In this document: piece after piece, positions 8,600-19,814 of the stretch
Position numbering within the stretch: position 1 is the stretch's first letter
Layout: each line of letters opens with the position of its first letter
From: Rubrivivax sp.
GTDB lineage: Bacteria > Pseudomonadota > Gammaproteobacteria > Burkholderiales > Burkholderiaceae_C
Direction of reading: 5' to 3'
DNA: 64,000 nucleotides
Assembly (NCBI GenBank): GCA_019635315.1
Contig: JAHBZT010000001.1
Coordinates: 1,596,001-1,660,000 of the forward strand
The notes under the pieces: model-generated
What the model was told of the DNA's origin: nothing
The model's input: only the letters and a program-made list of their open reading frames with translations
Databases searched by the model: none
Position numbers and translations under genes: made by a program

Positions 8600-9613
8600 A
8601 TGAGCCAGCAGAGCCCCGACCGTGAACCCGCGCCCGTTGCCGCATCGCACACCGGCTCGCGCCCACTGGCGGCGGGCGAGGGCGGTGGCGTGGGCCCAGG
8701 GGCGGGCACTGGAACCAGCCACGGCGCCTTCGTGCCCGGGCAGACGGGCGCCGCGGTGGCACCGCCGCCGCTGCCGCCCGAGCAGCGCGCGCGCCTGGAC
8801 GCCGCCTTTGCCGCCGTGATGGCGCGCGGCATGCACGGCCTGTGCTTCAGTCCCTACCTGGAGGGCCAGCAGCCGGGTTCGCAGATCGGCAAGGCGCAGA
8901 TCCGCGAGCGGCTGGCCGTCGTGCGCCCGCACACGCGCTGGGTGCGCAGCTTCTCGTGCACCGACGGCCACGAGCAGACGCCGCGCATCGCGCACGAGAT
9001 GGGGCTGAAGACGCTGGTCGGCGCCTGGCTGGGCACCGACGCCGCGATCAACGAGCGCGAGCTCGAGGGCGTGATCGCGGTGGCGCGCGCCGGCCATGCC
9101 GACATCGTCGCCGTCGGCAACGAGGTCCTGCTGCGCGAGGACCTGGGCGAGGACGAGCTGATCGCCTGCATCGAACGCGTCAAGCGTGCGCTGCCCGGCG
9201 TGCCGGTGGGCTATGTCGATGCCTACTTCCTGTTCGAGAAGCACCCGCGCGTGACCGCCGCCTGCGACGTGGTGATGACCAACTGCTATCCGTTCTGGGA
9301 AGGCTGCCCGCGCGAGCAGGCGCTGCCCTACATGCAGCAGATGCTGGCCAAGACGCGCGCCGCCGCGCCGGGCAAGCGCGTGCTGATCAGCGAGACCGGC
9401 TGGCCCGACCGCGGCAGCGCCTTCCACGGCGCGGTGCCCGGTCACGAGGCGGCGATGCAGTATTTCGTCGACAGCATCGAGTGGGCCGAGCGCGAGGGCA
9501 TCGAGATCTTCTGGTTCTCGGCCTTCGACGAGGCCTGGAAGGTGGGCGCCGAGGGCGACGTCGGCGCCTACTGGGGGCTGTGGGACAAGGATGCGAGGCT
9601 GAAGTTCGGTTGA
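8600..9613 (+). CDS. GH17 beta-1,3-glucan hydrolase/transglycosidase, cytoplasmic
   Basis: 337 aa. The first 60 residues are low-complexity Gly/Pro/Ala and look disordered. The GH17 barrel follows from MHGLCFSPYLEG, with acid/base Glu175 in VAVGNEVLL and nucleophile Glu265 in ISETGWP; FSAFDEAWK and WGLWDKD close the barrel. No signal peptide. A good ribosome site (AAGGAGA) precedes ATG 8600. It is clearly paralogous to the GH17 domain fused to the transporter at 15065-17440: both share the HTRW(V/L)RSF, GNEVLLRE and NCYPFWEG blocks. Last gene of the operon, convergent with pgm. Confidence 0.93.
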   Translation: MSQQSPDREPAPVAASHTGSRPLAAGEGGGVGPGAGTGTSHGAFVPGQTGAAVAPPPLPPEQRARLDAAFAAVMARGMHGLCFSPYLEGQQPGSQIGKAQIRERLAVVRPHTRWVRSFSCTDGHEQTPRIAHEMGLKTLVGAWLGTDAAINERELEGVIAVARAGHADIVAVGNEVLLREDLGEDELIACIERVKRALPGVPVGYVDAYFLFEKHPRVTAACDVVMTNCYPFWEGCPREQALPYMQQMLAKTRAAAPGKRVLISETGWPDRGSAFHGAVPGHEAAMQYFVDSIEWAEREGIEIFWFSAFDEAWKVGAEGDVGAYWGLWDKDARLKFG

Positions 9614-9785
9614 CCGAACCGCCGCCGCGCCGATGGCGGCGCCCCGCCGCGTCCGCGCCGCCCCCGGCCCGGCCCCAAGCGGCAGTCTCGGCCACACGCG
9701 ACCGACAGCGCACGCCGTCGCGTCCTGATCCGCGCGACGCGCGCTGCCGGACGGCGACCAGCCCGCCGCCGCTGCTCGCGCGGCC

Positions 9786-12970
<3,185 letters not shown>

Positions 12971-12991
12971 GGCGTCGCGCTCGGCCCCTGG

Positions 12992-14257
12992 TCAGGCCGC
13001 CAGCCGGTCGATCATCGGCTGCGTGACCAGGCACACGCCCTGCGCGGTGCGCCGGAAGCGCTGCGCGTCGAGCTCGGGGTCCTCGCCGATCACCAGTCCG
13101 GGCGGGATGCGCACGCCGCGGTCGACGACGCAGCGCGCGAGCCGCGCGCCGCGCCCCACGTCGGCATAGGGCAGCACGACCGATTCGCGCACGCTGGCAT
13201 AGCTGTGCGTGACGACGCCGGTGAACAGCAGCGAGCGCCACAGCGTGCTGCCCGAGACGATGCAGCCGCCGGAGACCAGCGAGGCGGTGGCGCCGCCGCG
13301 GCGGCCGTCCTCGTCGTGCACGAACTTGGCCGGCGGCGTCAGCTCGCTGTAGGTCCAGATCGGCCAGTCGCGGTCGTACAGGTCCAGCGGCGGCAGCACG
13401 CCGGTGAGGTCGATATTGGCTTCCCAATAGGCGTCCACCGTGCCGACGTCGCGCCAGTAGGCCTCGGCCTCCTGGCTGGAGCGCACGCAACTGGCCGGGA
13501 AGCGGTGTGCCACCGCCTTGCCGTGCTTGACGATGTACGGAATGAGGTCCTTGCCGAAGTCGCGGCAGGAGCCGGGGTTGGCGGCGTCGCGCCTGAGCTG
13601 CTCGAACAGGAACGCGGTGTCGAAGACGTAGATGCCCATCGAGGCCAGCGCGAGGTCGGGCTTGCCGGGCACCGCCGGCGGGTCGGCCGGCTTCTCGACG
13701 AAGTCGATGATGGTGTCGTGCTCGTCGACATGCATGACACCGAAGCCGGTGGCCTCCGCACGCGGCACTTCCAGGCAGCCGATCGTGACCTGTGCGCCGG
13801 ACTCCACGTGCTGCTGCAGCATCAGCTCGTAGTCCATCTTGTAGACATGGTCGCCGGCCAGCACGACCACGTAGCGCGGCGAGTAGCTCTCGACGATGTC
13901 GATGTTCTGGAAGACCGCGTCCGCGGTGCCGCGGTACCAGGCTTCCTCGCTGACGCGCTGGCTGGCGGGCAGGATGTCGAAGCTCTCGTTGCGCTCGGCG
14001 CGCAGGAAGCTCCAGCCGCGCGTCAGGTGGCGGATCAGGCTGTGCGCCTTGTACTGCGTGGCCACGCCGATGCGTCGGATGCCGGAGTTCAGCGCATTGG
14101 ACAGCGCGAAGTCGATGATGCGGCTCTTGCCGCCGAAGAAGACCGCCGGCTTGACGCGCCGGTCGGTCAGTTCCTGCAGCCGGCTGCCGCGGCCGCCGGC
14201 CAGCACGAAGGCCATGGCATCGCGGGCCAGGCGGGAAGATCTCTGGTGAGCTTGCAT
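12992..14257 (-). CDS. glgC: glucose-1-phosphate adenylyltransferase
   Basis: 421 aa. Makes ADP-glucose from ATP and glucose-1-phosphate, the committed step of glycogen synthesis. Nucleotide loop [11 protein letters not shown] and the lysine region [16 protein letters not shown] are near the N-terminus, the sugar-binding segment FVEKP is intact, and a left-handed beta-helix C-terminus ends the protein. First gene of glgC-glgA-pgm. The regulatory region upstream is the unusual repeat mosaic at 14258-15064; no copy of the locus operator is seen there, so this operon is probably controlled separately from the glucan genes. Confidence 0.96.
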   Translation of the reverse strand: MQAHQRSSRLARDAMAFVLAGGRGSRLQELTDRRVKPAVFFGGKSRIIDFALSNALNSGIRRIGVATQYKAHSLIRHLTRGWSFLRAERNESFDILPASQRVSEEAWYRGTADAVFQNIDIVESYSPRYVVVLAGDHVYKMDYELMLQQHVESGAQVTIGCLEVPRAEATGFGVMHVDEHDTIIDFVEKPADPPAVPGKPDLALASMGIYVFDTAFLFEQLRRDAANPGSCRDFGKDLIPYIVKHGKAVAHRFPASCVRSSQEAEAYWRDVGTVDAYWEANIDLTGVLPPLDLYDRDWPIWTYSELTPPAKFVHDEDGRRGGATASLVSGGCIVSGSTLWRSLLFTGVVTHSYASVRESVVLPYADVGRGARLARCVVDRGVRIPPGLVIGEDPELDAQRFRRTAQGVCLVTQPMIDRLAA

Positions 14258-14406
14258 GTCAGGGGCTCCATTGCGGGGTGCGCGAACTTCGACTCTTCAA
14301 AGGGCCTTCACTGGCGGCTCGCGGCTTCCGGGCGGCAGGTGGCAGCTTGCGGCGCTTTGCAGTCGTTCGCGGAGCTGCGTTGTGCGTGCGTGTCGGTACT
14401 GGCGCA

Positions 14407-14644
14407 GCGAAGCCGCGTGGGGGCAGCCCGCAGCGCCCAGAGTCCGGCGGTCGGCGCTGCGCGCCGACTGCCCTGCGATGCTCGCGCTCCTGGCCCGCCG
14501 CCCAACTCACTTCGCTCGCTGCGCTCGCTCCGTTCGGACATCGGCGGCGAGTCAGTCTTGGAGGCGCGCTGCGCGCGCGGCCAGGAGCCCTGCGCTTCTC
14601 GGCGCCTCCCATGGGCGCTGCGGGCTGCCCCCACGCGGCTTCGC
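14407..14644. repeat. 33-bp perfect inverted repeat pair
   Basis: Left arm 14407-14439 (GCGAAGCCGCGTGGGGGCAG...) is exactly the reverse complement of right arm 14612-14644, with 172 bp between. The interval contains the left arm of the second inverted-repeat pair. Confidence 0.85.
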
Positions 14645-14842
14645 GACACGGCAGTGGCATGCGAACTGGTCGAACGCCCCAGTCGGTGGACCTCGCGCCA
14701 GGCGGTACCCGCTGCCGGCGAATAGTGAAGCGCCGAGCAGCGCAGCTTCGGGGTCGGCGCGCACGCAGTGCGCGCCTCGACAACTGACTCGCCGCCGATG
14801 TCCGAACGGAGCGAACGAAGTGAGCGAAGTGAGTTGGGCGGC
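14497..14842. repeat. ~60-bp near-perfect inverted repeat pair
   Basis: Left arm 14497-14557 and right arm 14782-14842 are reverse complements with a few mismatches. Each includes the block CCGTTCGGACATCGGCGGCG or its complement, and a patterned stretch of CTCACTTCGCTCGCT type. The arms are interleaved with the 33-bp pair, so the region cannot fold both fully at once. Confidence 0.8.
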
Positions 14843-15064
14843 GCGACCTCGAAGCGAGCAGCGCAGGGAAGTCGCCGCCGCAGGCGGCGACCGCGGAACC
14901 CTGAGCCGGCAGCGGGTGCCGCCTGGCGCGATGCGCTGGCGCTCGCCCACCGAACGATCGTTGCAGACGCAGAGTTCGCCAGGCAAGCGGACGTCCGCAA
15001 AGCGCCGAAACCGGCCGGTGGCGATCCGCGCTTCACGTCGGCTCCTCGAAACAGGGCGATCCGG

Positions 15065-17440
15065 TCAAGCACCGTACTTCGGCCGCTCGTCCTTGTCCCA
15101 CAAGCCCCACTGCGTGCCGACTTCACCTTCCTGCTGCAGCTTCCAGGGCTCGTCGAACGACGAGAAGTAGAAGAGCTTGACGCCCTCGCGCCGGGCCCAC
15201 TGCTGGACGTCGACGAAGTAGCGCATCGCGTTCTCCGGCGACGGCACGGCCTCGCCCACCGGCTGACCCTGGCCGGGCCAGCCGGTCTCGGCGACGATGA
15301 CCGGCTTCTCGCCGCCGGCGGCCTGCACCAGCGCGTGCATGCGCTTGAGGTAATGGGCGGCCCAGCCGATGTCGGCGCCCTCCCAGAAGGGGTAGCAGTT
15401 GGGCAGCAGCACGTCGCAGGCCGCCGTCAGCGCCGGGCGCTCCAGGAACAGGTAATAGGCATCGACGCAGGCCACCGGCACGTCCTCGGGCACGGCGGCA
15501 CGCACGCGCTGGATGTAGGCCAGCAGTTCCTGCTCGGGCAGCTCCTCGCGCAGCAGCACCTCGTTGCCCACCACCGCGATGTCGACCAGCCCCGCCTTGG
15601 CCAGCGTCACGAGGCCGTGGATCTCGCGCTCGTTGCGCTCGCGGTCGGCGCTGATCCAGGCCCCGGCCATGGTCTTGAGCCCGTGTTCGCGCGCCACCGC
15701 CGGGATCAGCTCGTGCCCCTCGGTGCAGGCGAAGGAACGCAGCCAGCGCGTGTGCGGCGCGATCAGCGCGACGCGCCGGCGCACCTGCGACGGCGCCAGC
15801 ACGTCGCCCGCACCCTGGCCTTCGGTGTAGGCGCTGAAGCACAGGCCGTACATGCGGTCGGTGCGCAGCTGGGCATACAGCGCCCGGATGTCCTCGCCGG
15901 TGCGTCCGGCCAGCGCCGAGCGGTGCGCGTCGGACAGCTCCAGGCCATGCTCCGCCAGCCAGGTGCGCGCGCCCGAGCCGCGCGACGAGGCGCCGGCGGC
16001 GCGACGCTTGCGACGCTCGAGCTCGGCGTGGACCTCGTTGGCACGCTGCTCGTCGAGGTCGTAGTCGCGCATCACCCACATCGCCAGCAGCGTGCCGAAG
16101 ATGGGCACGCCGGAATAGAACAGGCGCAGCCCGTCCACGGCGCCGGCGGCCTGCTCGGCCGCGCCCGGCGCGAAGCCGACGAAGGTCATGATGGCGCCGC
16201 TGAGCAGCCCGGCGATCGCGAAGCCGAACTTCACCATCCACCAGTAGATGGCGCCGAAGATGCCCTCGCGGCGCTTGCCGGTGGCCAGCTCGTCGAGGTC
16301 GCACACGTCCGCCGTCATCGACATCATCAGCGTGAACAGGCCGCCGATACCGAAGCTGAAGAAGGGCAGCGCGAACATGAACATCCACGGCTTGCCCGGC
16401 ACCATCAGGAACCACAGCAGCACGTAGCCGATGATGGAGATGCCCTGCGACAGCATGAAGGCGTTCTTCTTGCCGATGCGCTTGGACATCCAGGCCACGG
16501 TGGGGATGACGGCGAAGGTGGTGACCAGCGCGCCGACGCTGCCGAACAGCGTGGGCCAGATGCCGGCGGCCGGCGCGTTGCCGGCGAACAGGTGGTAGAC
16601 GACGATGAAGAACGAGAACGCCGCCACCGTGTTGAAGGCGTTGAAGATCAGGAAGGTGGCGAAGCACAGCTTGCGGAATGGCACCGAGCCGAAGGCTTCC
16701 TTGAAGCCGGCCAGGATCTCCTTCATGCCGCCGCCGAAGTTGGCCCAGGTCAGCGGCACCAGGTGGGTGTCGTCCTTGGTCGAGCGGCTGGGCAGGAAGA
16801 CCGCCGGCACCATGGCCAGCAGCATGCAGATCACGCCGACCCAGATCGACAGCGTGCGCGTGGCGGTGTCGGCGTTCTCGAACCAGGCCGGGTCGTACAT
16901 CACGACCCAGAACCAGGGCGCGATGACCCAGGCCCACTGGCCGATCCACTGCGCCACGGCCATGATGCTGGTGCGCTCGTGGAAGTCGTCGCTCATCTCG
17001 TAGCCCATGGCCACGTAGGGGATGCTGAACAGCGTCAGCCCCAGGTAGAAGACCAGCGACCAGCACAGGAAGTAGACGAAGTTGTAGGTCACGCCGTCGT
17101 CGCGGTAGAGCTGCCACATCGAGACGAAGGCGATGCCCATCACGATGGCGCCGACGAACACGTACTGCTTGCGCCGCCCCCAGGTGGAGCGCGTGTTGTC
17201 GGAGATGAAACCCATGATCGGGTCGGTGATCGAGTCGAAGACCCGCGGCAGGAAGAACAGCACGCCCCACATCCAGCCCGGGAAGCCCAGGTCCTGCACC
17301 AGCACGACCATGAAGATGCCCAGGGCGGCCGGGAACATCTGGTTGGCCAGCATGCCCAGCCCGAACGCGACCTTGTGGCGGAACGGGACCTTGTGGTGGG
17401 CGGCAGCGCTGGCGACGGGAGCGGCGACGAGGGCGGTCAT
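15065..17440 (-). CDS. GPH/MFS sugar:cation symporter fused to GH17 glucanase domain
   Basis: 791 aa in one uninterrupted frame. Residues 15-460 form a 12-helix transporter of the glycoside-pentoside-hexuronide type (DSITDPIMGFISD in the first loop, then STWGRRKQYVFVGA). Residues 460-528 are a charged linker (HAELERRKRRAAG). Residues 530-791 are a complete GH17 barrel with acid/base Glu627 in VVGNEVLL and nucleophile Glu718 in VAETGWP. In this transporter family both termini are cytoplasmic, so the glucanase domain should sit at the inner face of the channel exit. It is paralogous to the free GH17 at 8600-9613. Last gene of the porin-GH17-GH30-glk operon, 20 bp after glk. Proposed role: import of beta-1,3-gluco-oligosaccharides with immediate trimming. 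ATG 17440 is the natural start. Confidence 0.93.
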   Translation of the reverse strand: MTALVAAPVASAAAHHKVPFRHKVAFGLGMLANQMFPAALGIFMVVLVQDLGFPGWMWGVLFFLPRVFDSITDPIMGFISDNTRSTWGRRKQYVFVGAIVMGIAFVSMWQLYRDDGVTYNFVYFLCWSLVFYLGLTLFSIPYVAMGYEMSDDFHERTSIMAVAQWIGQWAWVIAPWFWVVMYDPAWFENADTATRTLSIWVGVICMLLAMVPAVFLPSRSTKDDTHLVPLTWANFGGGMKEILAGFKEAFGSVPFRKLCFATFLIFNAFNTVAAFSFFIVVYHLFAGNAPAAGIWPTLFGSVGALVTTFAVIPTVAWMSKRIGKKNAFMLSQGISIIGYVLLWFLMVPGKPWMFMFALPFFSFGIGGLFTLMMSMTADVCDLDELATGKRREGIFGAIYWWMVKFGFAIAGLLSGAIMTFVGFAPGAAEQAAGAVDGLRLFYSGVPIFGTLLAMWVMRDYDLDEQRANEVHAELERRKRRAAGASSRGSGARTWLAEHGLELSDAHRSALAGRTGEDIRALYAQLRTDRMYGLCFSAYTEGQGAGDVLAPSQVRRRVALIAPHTRWLRSFACTEGHELIPAVAREHGLKTMAGAWISADRERNEREIHGLVTLAKAGLVDIAVVGNEVLLREELPEQELLAYIQRVRAAVPEDVPVACVDAYYLFLERPALTAACDVLLPNCYPFWEGADIGWAAHYLKRMHALVQAAGGEKPVIVAETGWPGQGQPVGEAVPSPENAMRYFVDVQQWARREGVKLFYFSSFDEPWKLQQEGEVGTQWGLWDKDERPKYGA

Positions 17441-17460
17441 CGACAGCTTTCGGTGTGGGG

Positions 17461-18462
17461 TCAGTCGGCGAGTCCGGCCAGCGGCAGCGCGGCGTCCAGC
17501 GCCTCGGCGGCGCCCAGCAGCGCCGGCGAGCGTGGCGTGTCGATCACGTACACCGGCACCGGCTGCAGGTAGGCGGCGAAGCGGCCCTTGGCCTCGAAGC
17601 GGGCGCGGAACGGCGAGCCGGCGAACCAGCAGCCCAGCCGCGGCACGATGCCGCCGCCGATCCAGACGCCGCCGCGGGCGCCCAGCGTGAGCGCCAGGTT
17701 GCCGGCGGCGATGCCCAGGAAGGCGCAGAACAGTTGCAGCGCCTCGGTGCAGCGGGCGTCACGGCCGGCGAGCGCGGCCTCGGTGATGGCGGCGGCCGGC
17801 AGCTGTGCGCCGGGCGCGTCGTCGAGCTGCTGCAGCGCGGAGTGGATGTCCACCAGCCCCTGGCCGCAGACGGCGCGCTCGGCCGAGACATGGCCGTGCC
17901 AGTCGCGCAGCACGTCCAGCACCGCGGCCTCGCGTGCCGTGGTCGCGCCCAGCGTGCCGTGGCCGCCTTCGCCCTGGATCGGCAGCCAGCCGCCACGGCC
18001 ATCGGGAAGCAGCCCCGACATGCCCAGGCCGGTGCCCGGCCCGATGAGGCCGATGGCCGTCCCGGGCTCGGGCGCATCGCCGCCGAGCTGCCAGCGGTCG
18101 GCCGCGCCCAGGCGCGGCAGCGCCAGCGCCAGCGCGGTGAAGTCGTTGACCACCAGCAGCCGCTGCAGGCCCAGCTGCGCCTTCATCTCGCGCACCGAGA
18201 AGGTCCAGTGGTGGTTGGTCATCGCGACGCGGTCGCCGACCACCGGGTTGGCGATCGCGATGGCGCAGTCCGGCGGCATCGTGTGGCCGGTCTGCCGCAG
18301 GTAGCGGTGCACGGCCTCCGCGAGCGAGCCGTGCTCGGCGCAGGGCAGCGTGATCAGGGCGTCGATCGGCGCGCCGGGGCCGGCCTGCCACGCGAAGCGG
18401 GCGTTGGTGCCGCCGACGTCGGCGAGCAGGCGCGCTGCGGTGGACGGAGCCGGCGCGCTCAT
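17461..18462 (-). CDS. glk: glucokinase
   Basis: 333 aa. Phosphorylates glucose with ATP in the cytoplasm. ATP-binding DVGGTNARF at residues 15-23, GPGTGLGMSG, GEGGHGTLG and C-terminal GGGIVPRLG identify the bacterial Glk family (not a ROK repressor: no HTH). ATG 18462 overlaps the GH30 stop by 4 bp. Its place among glucanases argues that the free glucose released by GH1/GH30/GH17 is its substrate. Confidence 0.95.
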   Translation of the reverse strand: MSAPAPSTAARLLADVGGTNARFAWQAGPGAPIDALITLPCAEHGSLAEAVHRYLRQTGHTMPPDCAIAIANPVVGDRVAMTNHHWTFSVREMKAQLGLQRLLVVNDFTALALALPRLGAADRWQLGGDAPEPGTAIGLIGPGTGLGMSGLLPDGRGGWLPIQGEGGHGTLGATTAREAAVLDVLRDWHGHVSAERAVCGQGLVDIHSALQQLDDAPGAQLPAAAITEAALAGRDARCTEALQLFCAFLGIAAGNLALTLGARGGVWIGGGIVPRLGCWFAGSPFRARFEAKGRFAAYLQPVPVYVIDTPRSPALLGAAEALDAALPLAGLAD

Positions 18463-19814
18463 CGCGGGGCCGCCACGAAGGTCGCGATGGCGTGCGGCGG
18501 CAGCTCGGCCGCGTGGGCCGTGCCGTCCAGCGTCAGCGTGAACGACAGCCACTCGTCGCCGCGGTTGAGCGCGACCACGGCCACGCTGCCGTCGGGGTTG
18601 GCGAAGGCCGTGCACTCCAGCCGTTCGCGCGTGGCCGCGGCGAGCACGCGCTCGGCGCCGGGCTGCACGTAGCGCGCGAAGTGGCCGATCGCGGCATACG
18701 ACGGCTGCTGGTGCAGCGCGTCCTGCTCGGGCACCGCCAGCACCGGCGCGCTGCAGTAGTTGCCGACATGGTTGGGGCCGCCGTGCTCGTCGAGCAGCAG
18801 GTTCCAGTCGATCCAGCCCACGGTCCAGCGGTTGAGGTCGTTGATCATCGAGCGCGCATAGCGCTCGGCGACCTCCCAGCGGCCCCAGTGCGGACCGCCT
18901 TCCTGGCAGCCCTCGGTGAACAGCAGCTGCTTGTCGGGCCAGGCGTCGTGCACCAGCTGCACGTGGTCGAAGTGGTCCTCCACGTACCAGTGGAAGCCGG
19001 TGCCCCAGACATACTTCGCGGCCTCGGCGTCGGCGTAGATCACGCTGGCGCGCTCGACCATCGCGTCGCGGTTGTGGTCCCAGACGACGATGCGCACATG
19101 GCCCAGGCCGGCGGCATGCAGCGCCGGGCCGAGGTGGTCGCGCACGAAGTCGCGTTCCTCCTCGGCGCTGTACAGGCAGGAGTCCCAGCGCTGGTGCGCC
19201 TCGGGCTCGTTCTGCACCGACACGCCCCACACCGGCACGCCCTCGTCGGCATAGGCCTGGATGAAGCGCACGTAGCACTGTGCCCAGGCGGCGCGGTACT
19301 CGGGCAGCAGGCGGCCGCCCTCGTTCATGCGGCCGCTGTCCTTCATCCAGGGCGGCGGGCTCCACGGCGAGACCAGCAGCTTCAGCGCGCGCCCGCCGGC
19401 CGCGGCCACGCGCTGCGCGGCCTGGATCATCGGCAGCAGCGCCTCGCGGTCGCGCGCGATGCTGAAGCTCTCCAGCTCGACGTCGCCATGCTGCTCGACA
19501 TGCGTGTAGTTGCCGAGCGAGAAGTCGCAACTGTTCATGTGCACCCGGCACAGCACGTAGCCGTGGCCCGTGGCCGGGTCGAAGCAGTCGCGCAGGAAGG
19601 CCTCGCGCTGCGCCCCGGACAGGCGCAGCCAGGTCGTCGCCGCGGCCTCGGTGAAGGCGCCGCCGAAGCCTTCCAGGCGCTGGAAGCGGCGGCGCGTGTC
19701 GACCCACAGCCGCGCGCCGGCCGCCGGCGTGCCCGGCGGCAGCGCCGGCAGCGGCGGCTGCTCGACCAGCCGCTCGCTGCCGTCGCGCGACGACCGCACC
19801 CAGGCCAGGCCCAT
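18459..19814 (-). CDS. GH30 beta-glucosidase/glucosylceramidase-family enzyme, cytoplasmic
   Basis: 451 aa. GH30 features: RLEGFGGAFTEA at the N-terminus, acid/base Glu203 in SVQNEPEA and nucleophile Glu301 in LLFTEGCQ, then the C-terminal beta-sandwich ending IATFVAAPR. Family members cleave beta-1,6- or beta-1,3-linked glucose, so this one could remove the beta-1,6 branches of laminarin (inference). No signal peptide. The start at ATG 19814 overlaps the stop of the preceding GH17 gene (TGATG), and its own stop overlaps glk (ATGA). Confidence 0.92.
   Translation of the reverse strand: MGLAWVRSSRDGSERLVEQPPLPALPPGTPAAGARLWVDTRRRFQRLEGFGGAFTEAAATTWLRLSGAQREAFLRDCFDPATGHGYVLCRVHMNSCDFSLGNYTHVEQHGDVELESFSIARDREALLPMIQAAQRVAAAGGRALKLLVSPWSPPPWMKDSGRMNEGGRLLPEYRAAWAQCYVRFIQAYADEGVPVWGVSVQNEPEAHQRWDSCLYSAEEERDFVRDHLGPALHAAGLGHVRIVVWDHNRDAMVERASVIYADAEAAKYVWGTGFHWYVEDHFDHVQLVHDAWPDKQLLFTEGCQEGGPHWGRWEVAERYARSMINDLNRWTVGWIDWNLLLDEHGGPNHVGNYCSAPVLAVPEQDALHQQPSYAAIGHFARYVQPGAERVLAAATRERLECTAFANPDGSVAVVALNRGDEWLSFTLTLDGTAHAAELPPHAIATFVAAPR

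Larger units (their letters stand above)
14258..15064. other. 807-bp non-coding inverted-repeat mosaic between glgC and the transporter gene
   Basis: No convincing gene: the open frames on both strands are Arg/Ser/Pro-rich, overlap in all frames and carry no recognizable domain. The region contains at least two long inverted-repeat pairs (listed separately), CG-alternating stretches and fragments reused in both orientations. The promoter of glgC must lie in it. No transposase remnant or target duplication was found, so its origin is unclear. Confidence 0.7.

Noticed and set aside
14256-15170. Several overlapping 170-300-residue frames in the repeat region
   Set aside because: They overlap on both strands, are dominated by Arg/Ser/Ala, follow the repeat structure and show no domain or ribosome site.
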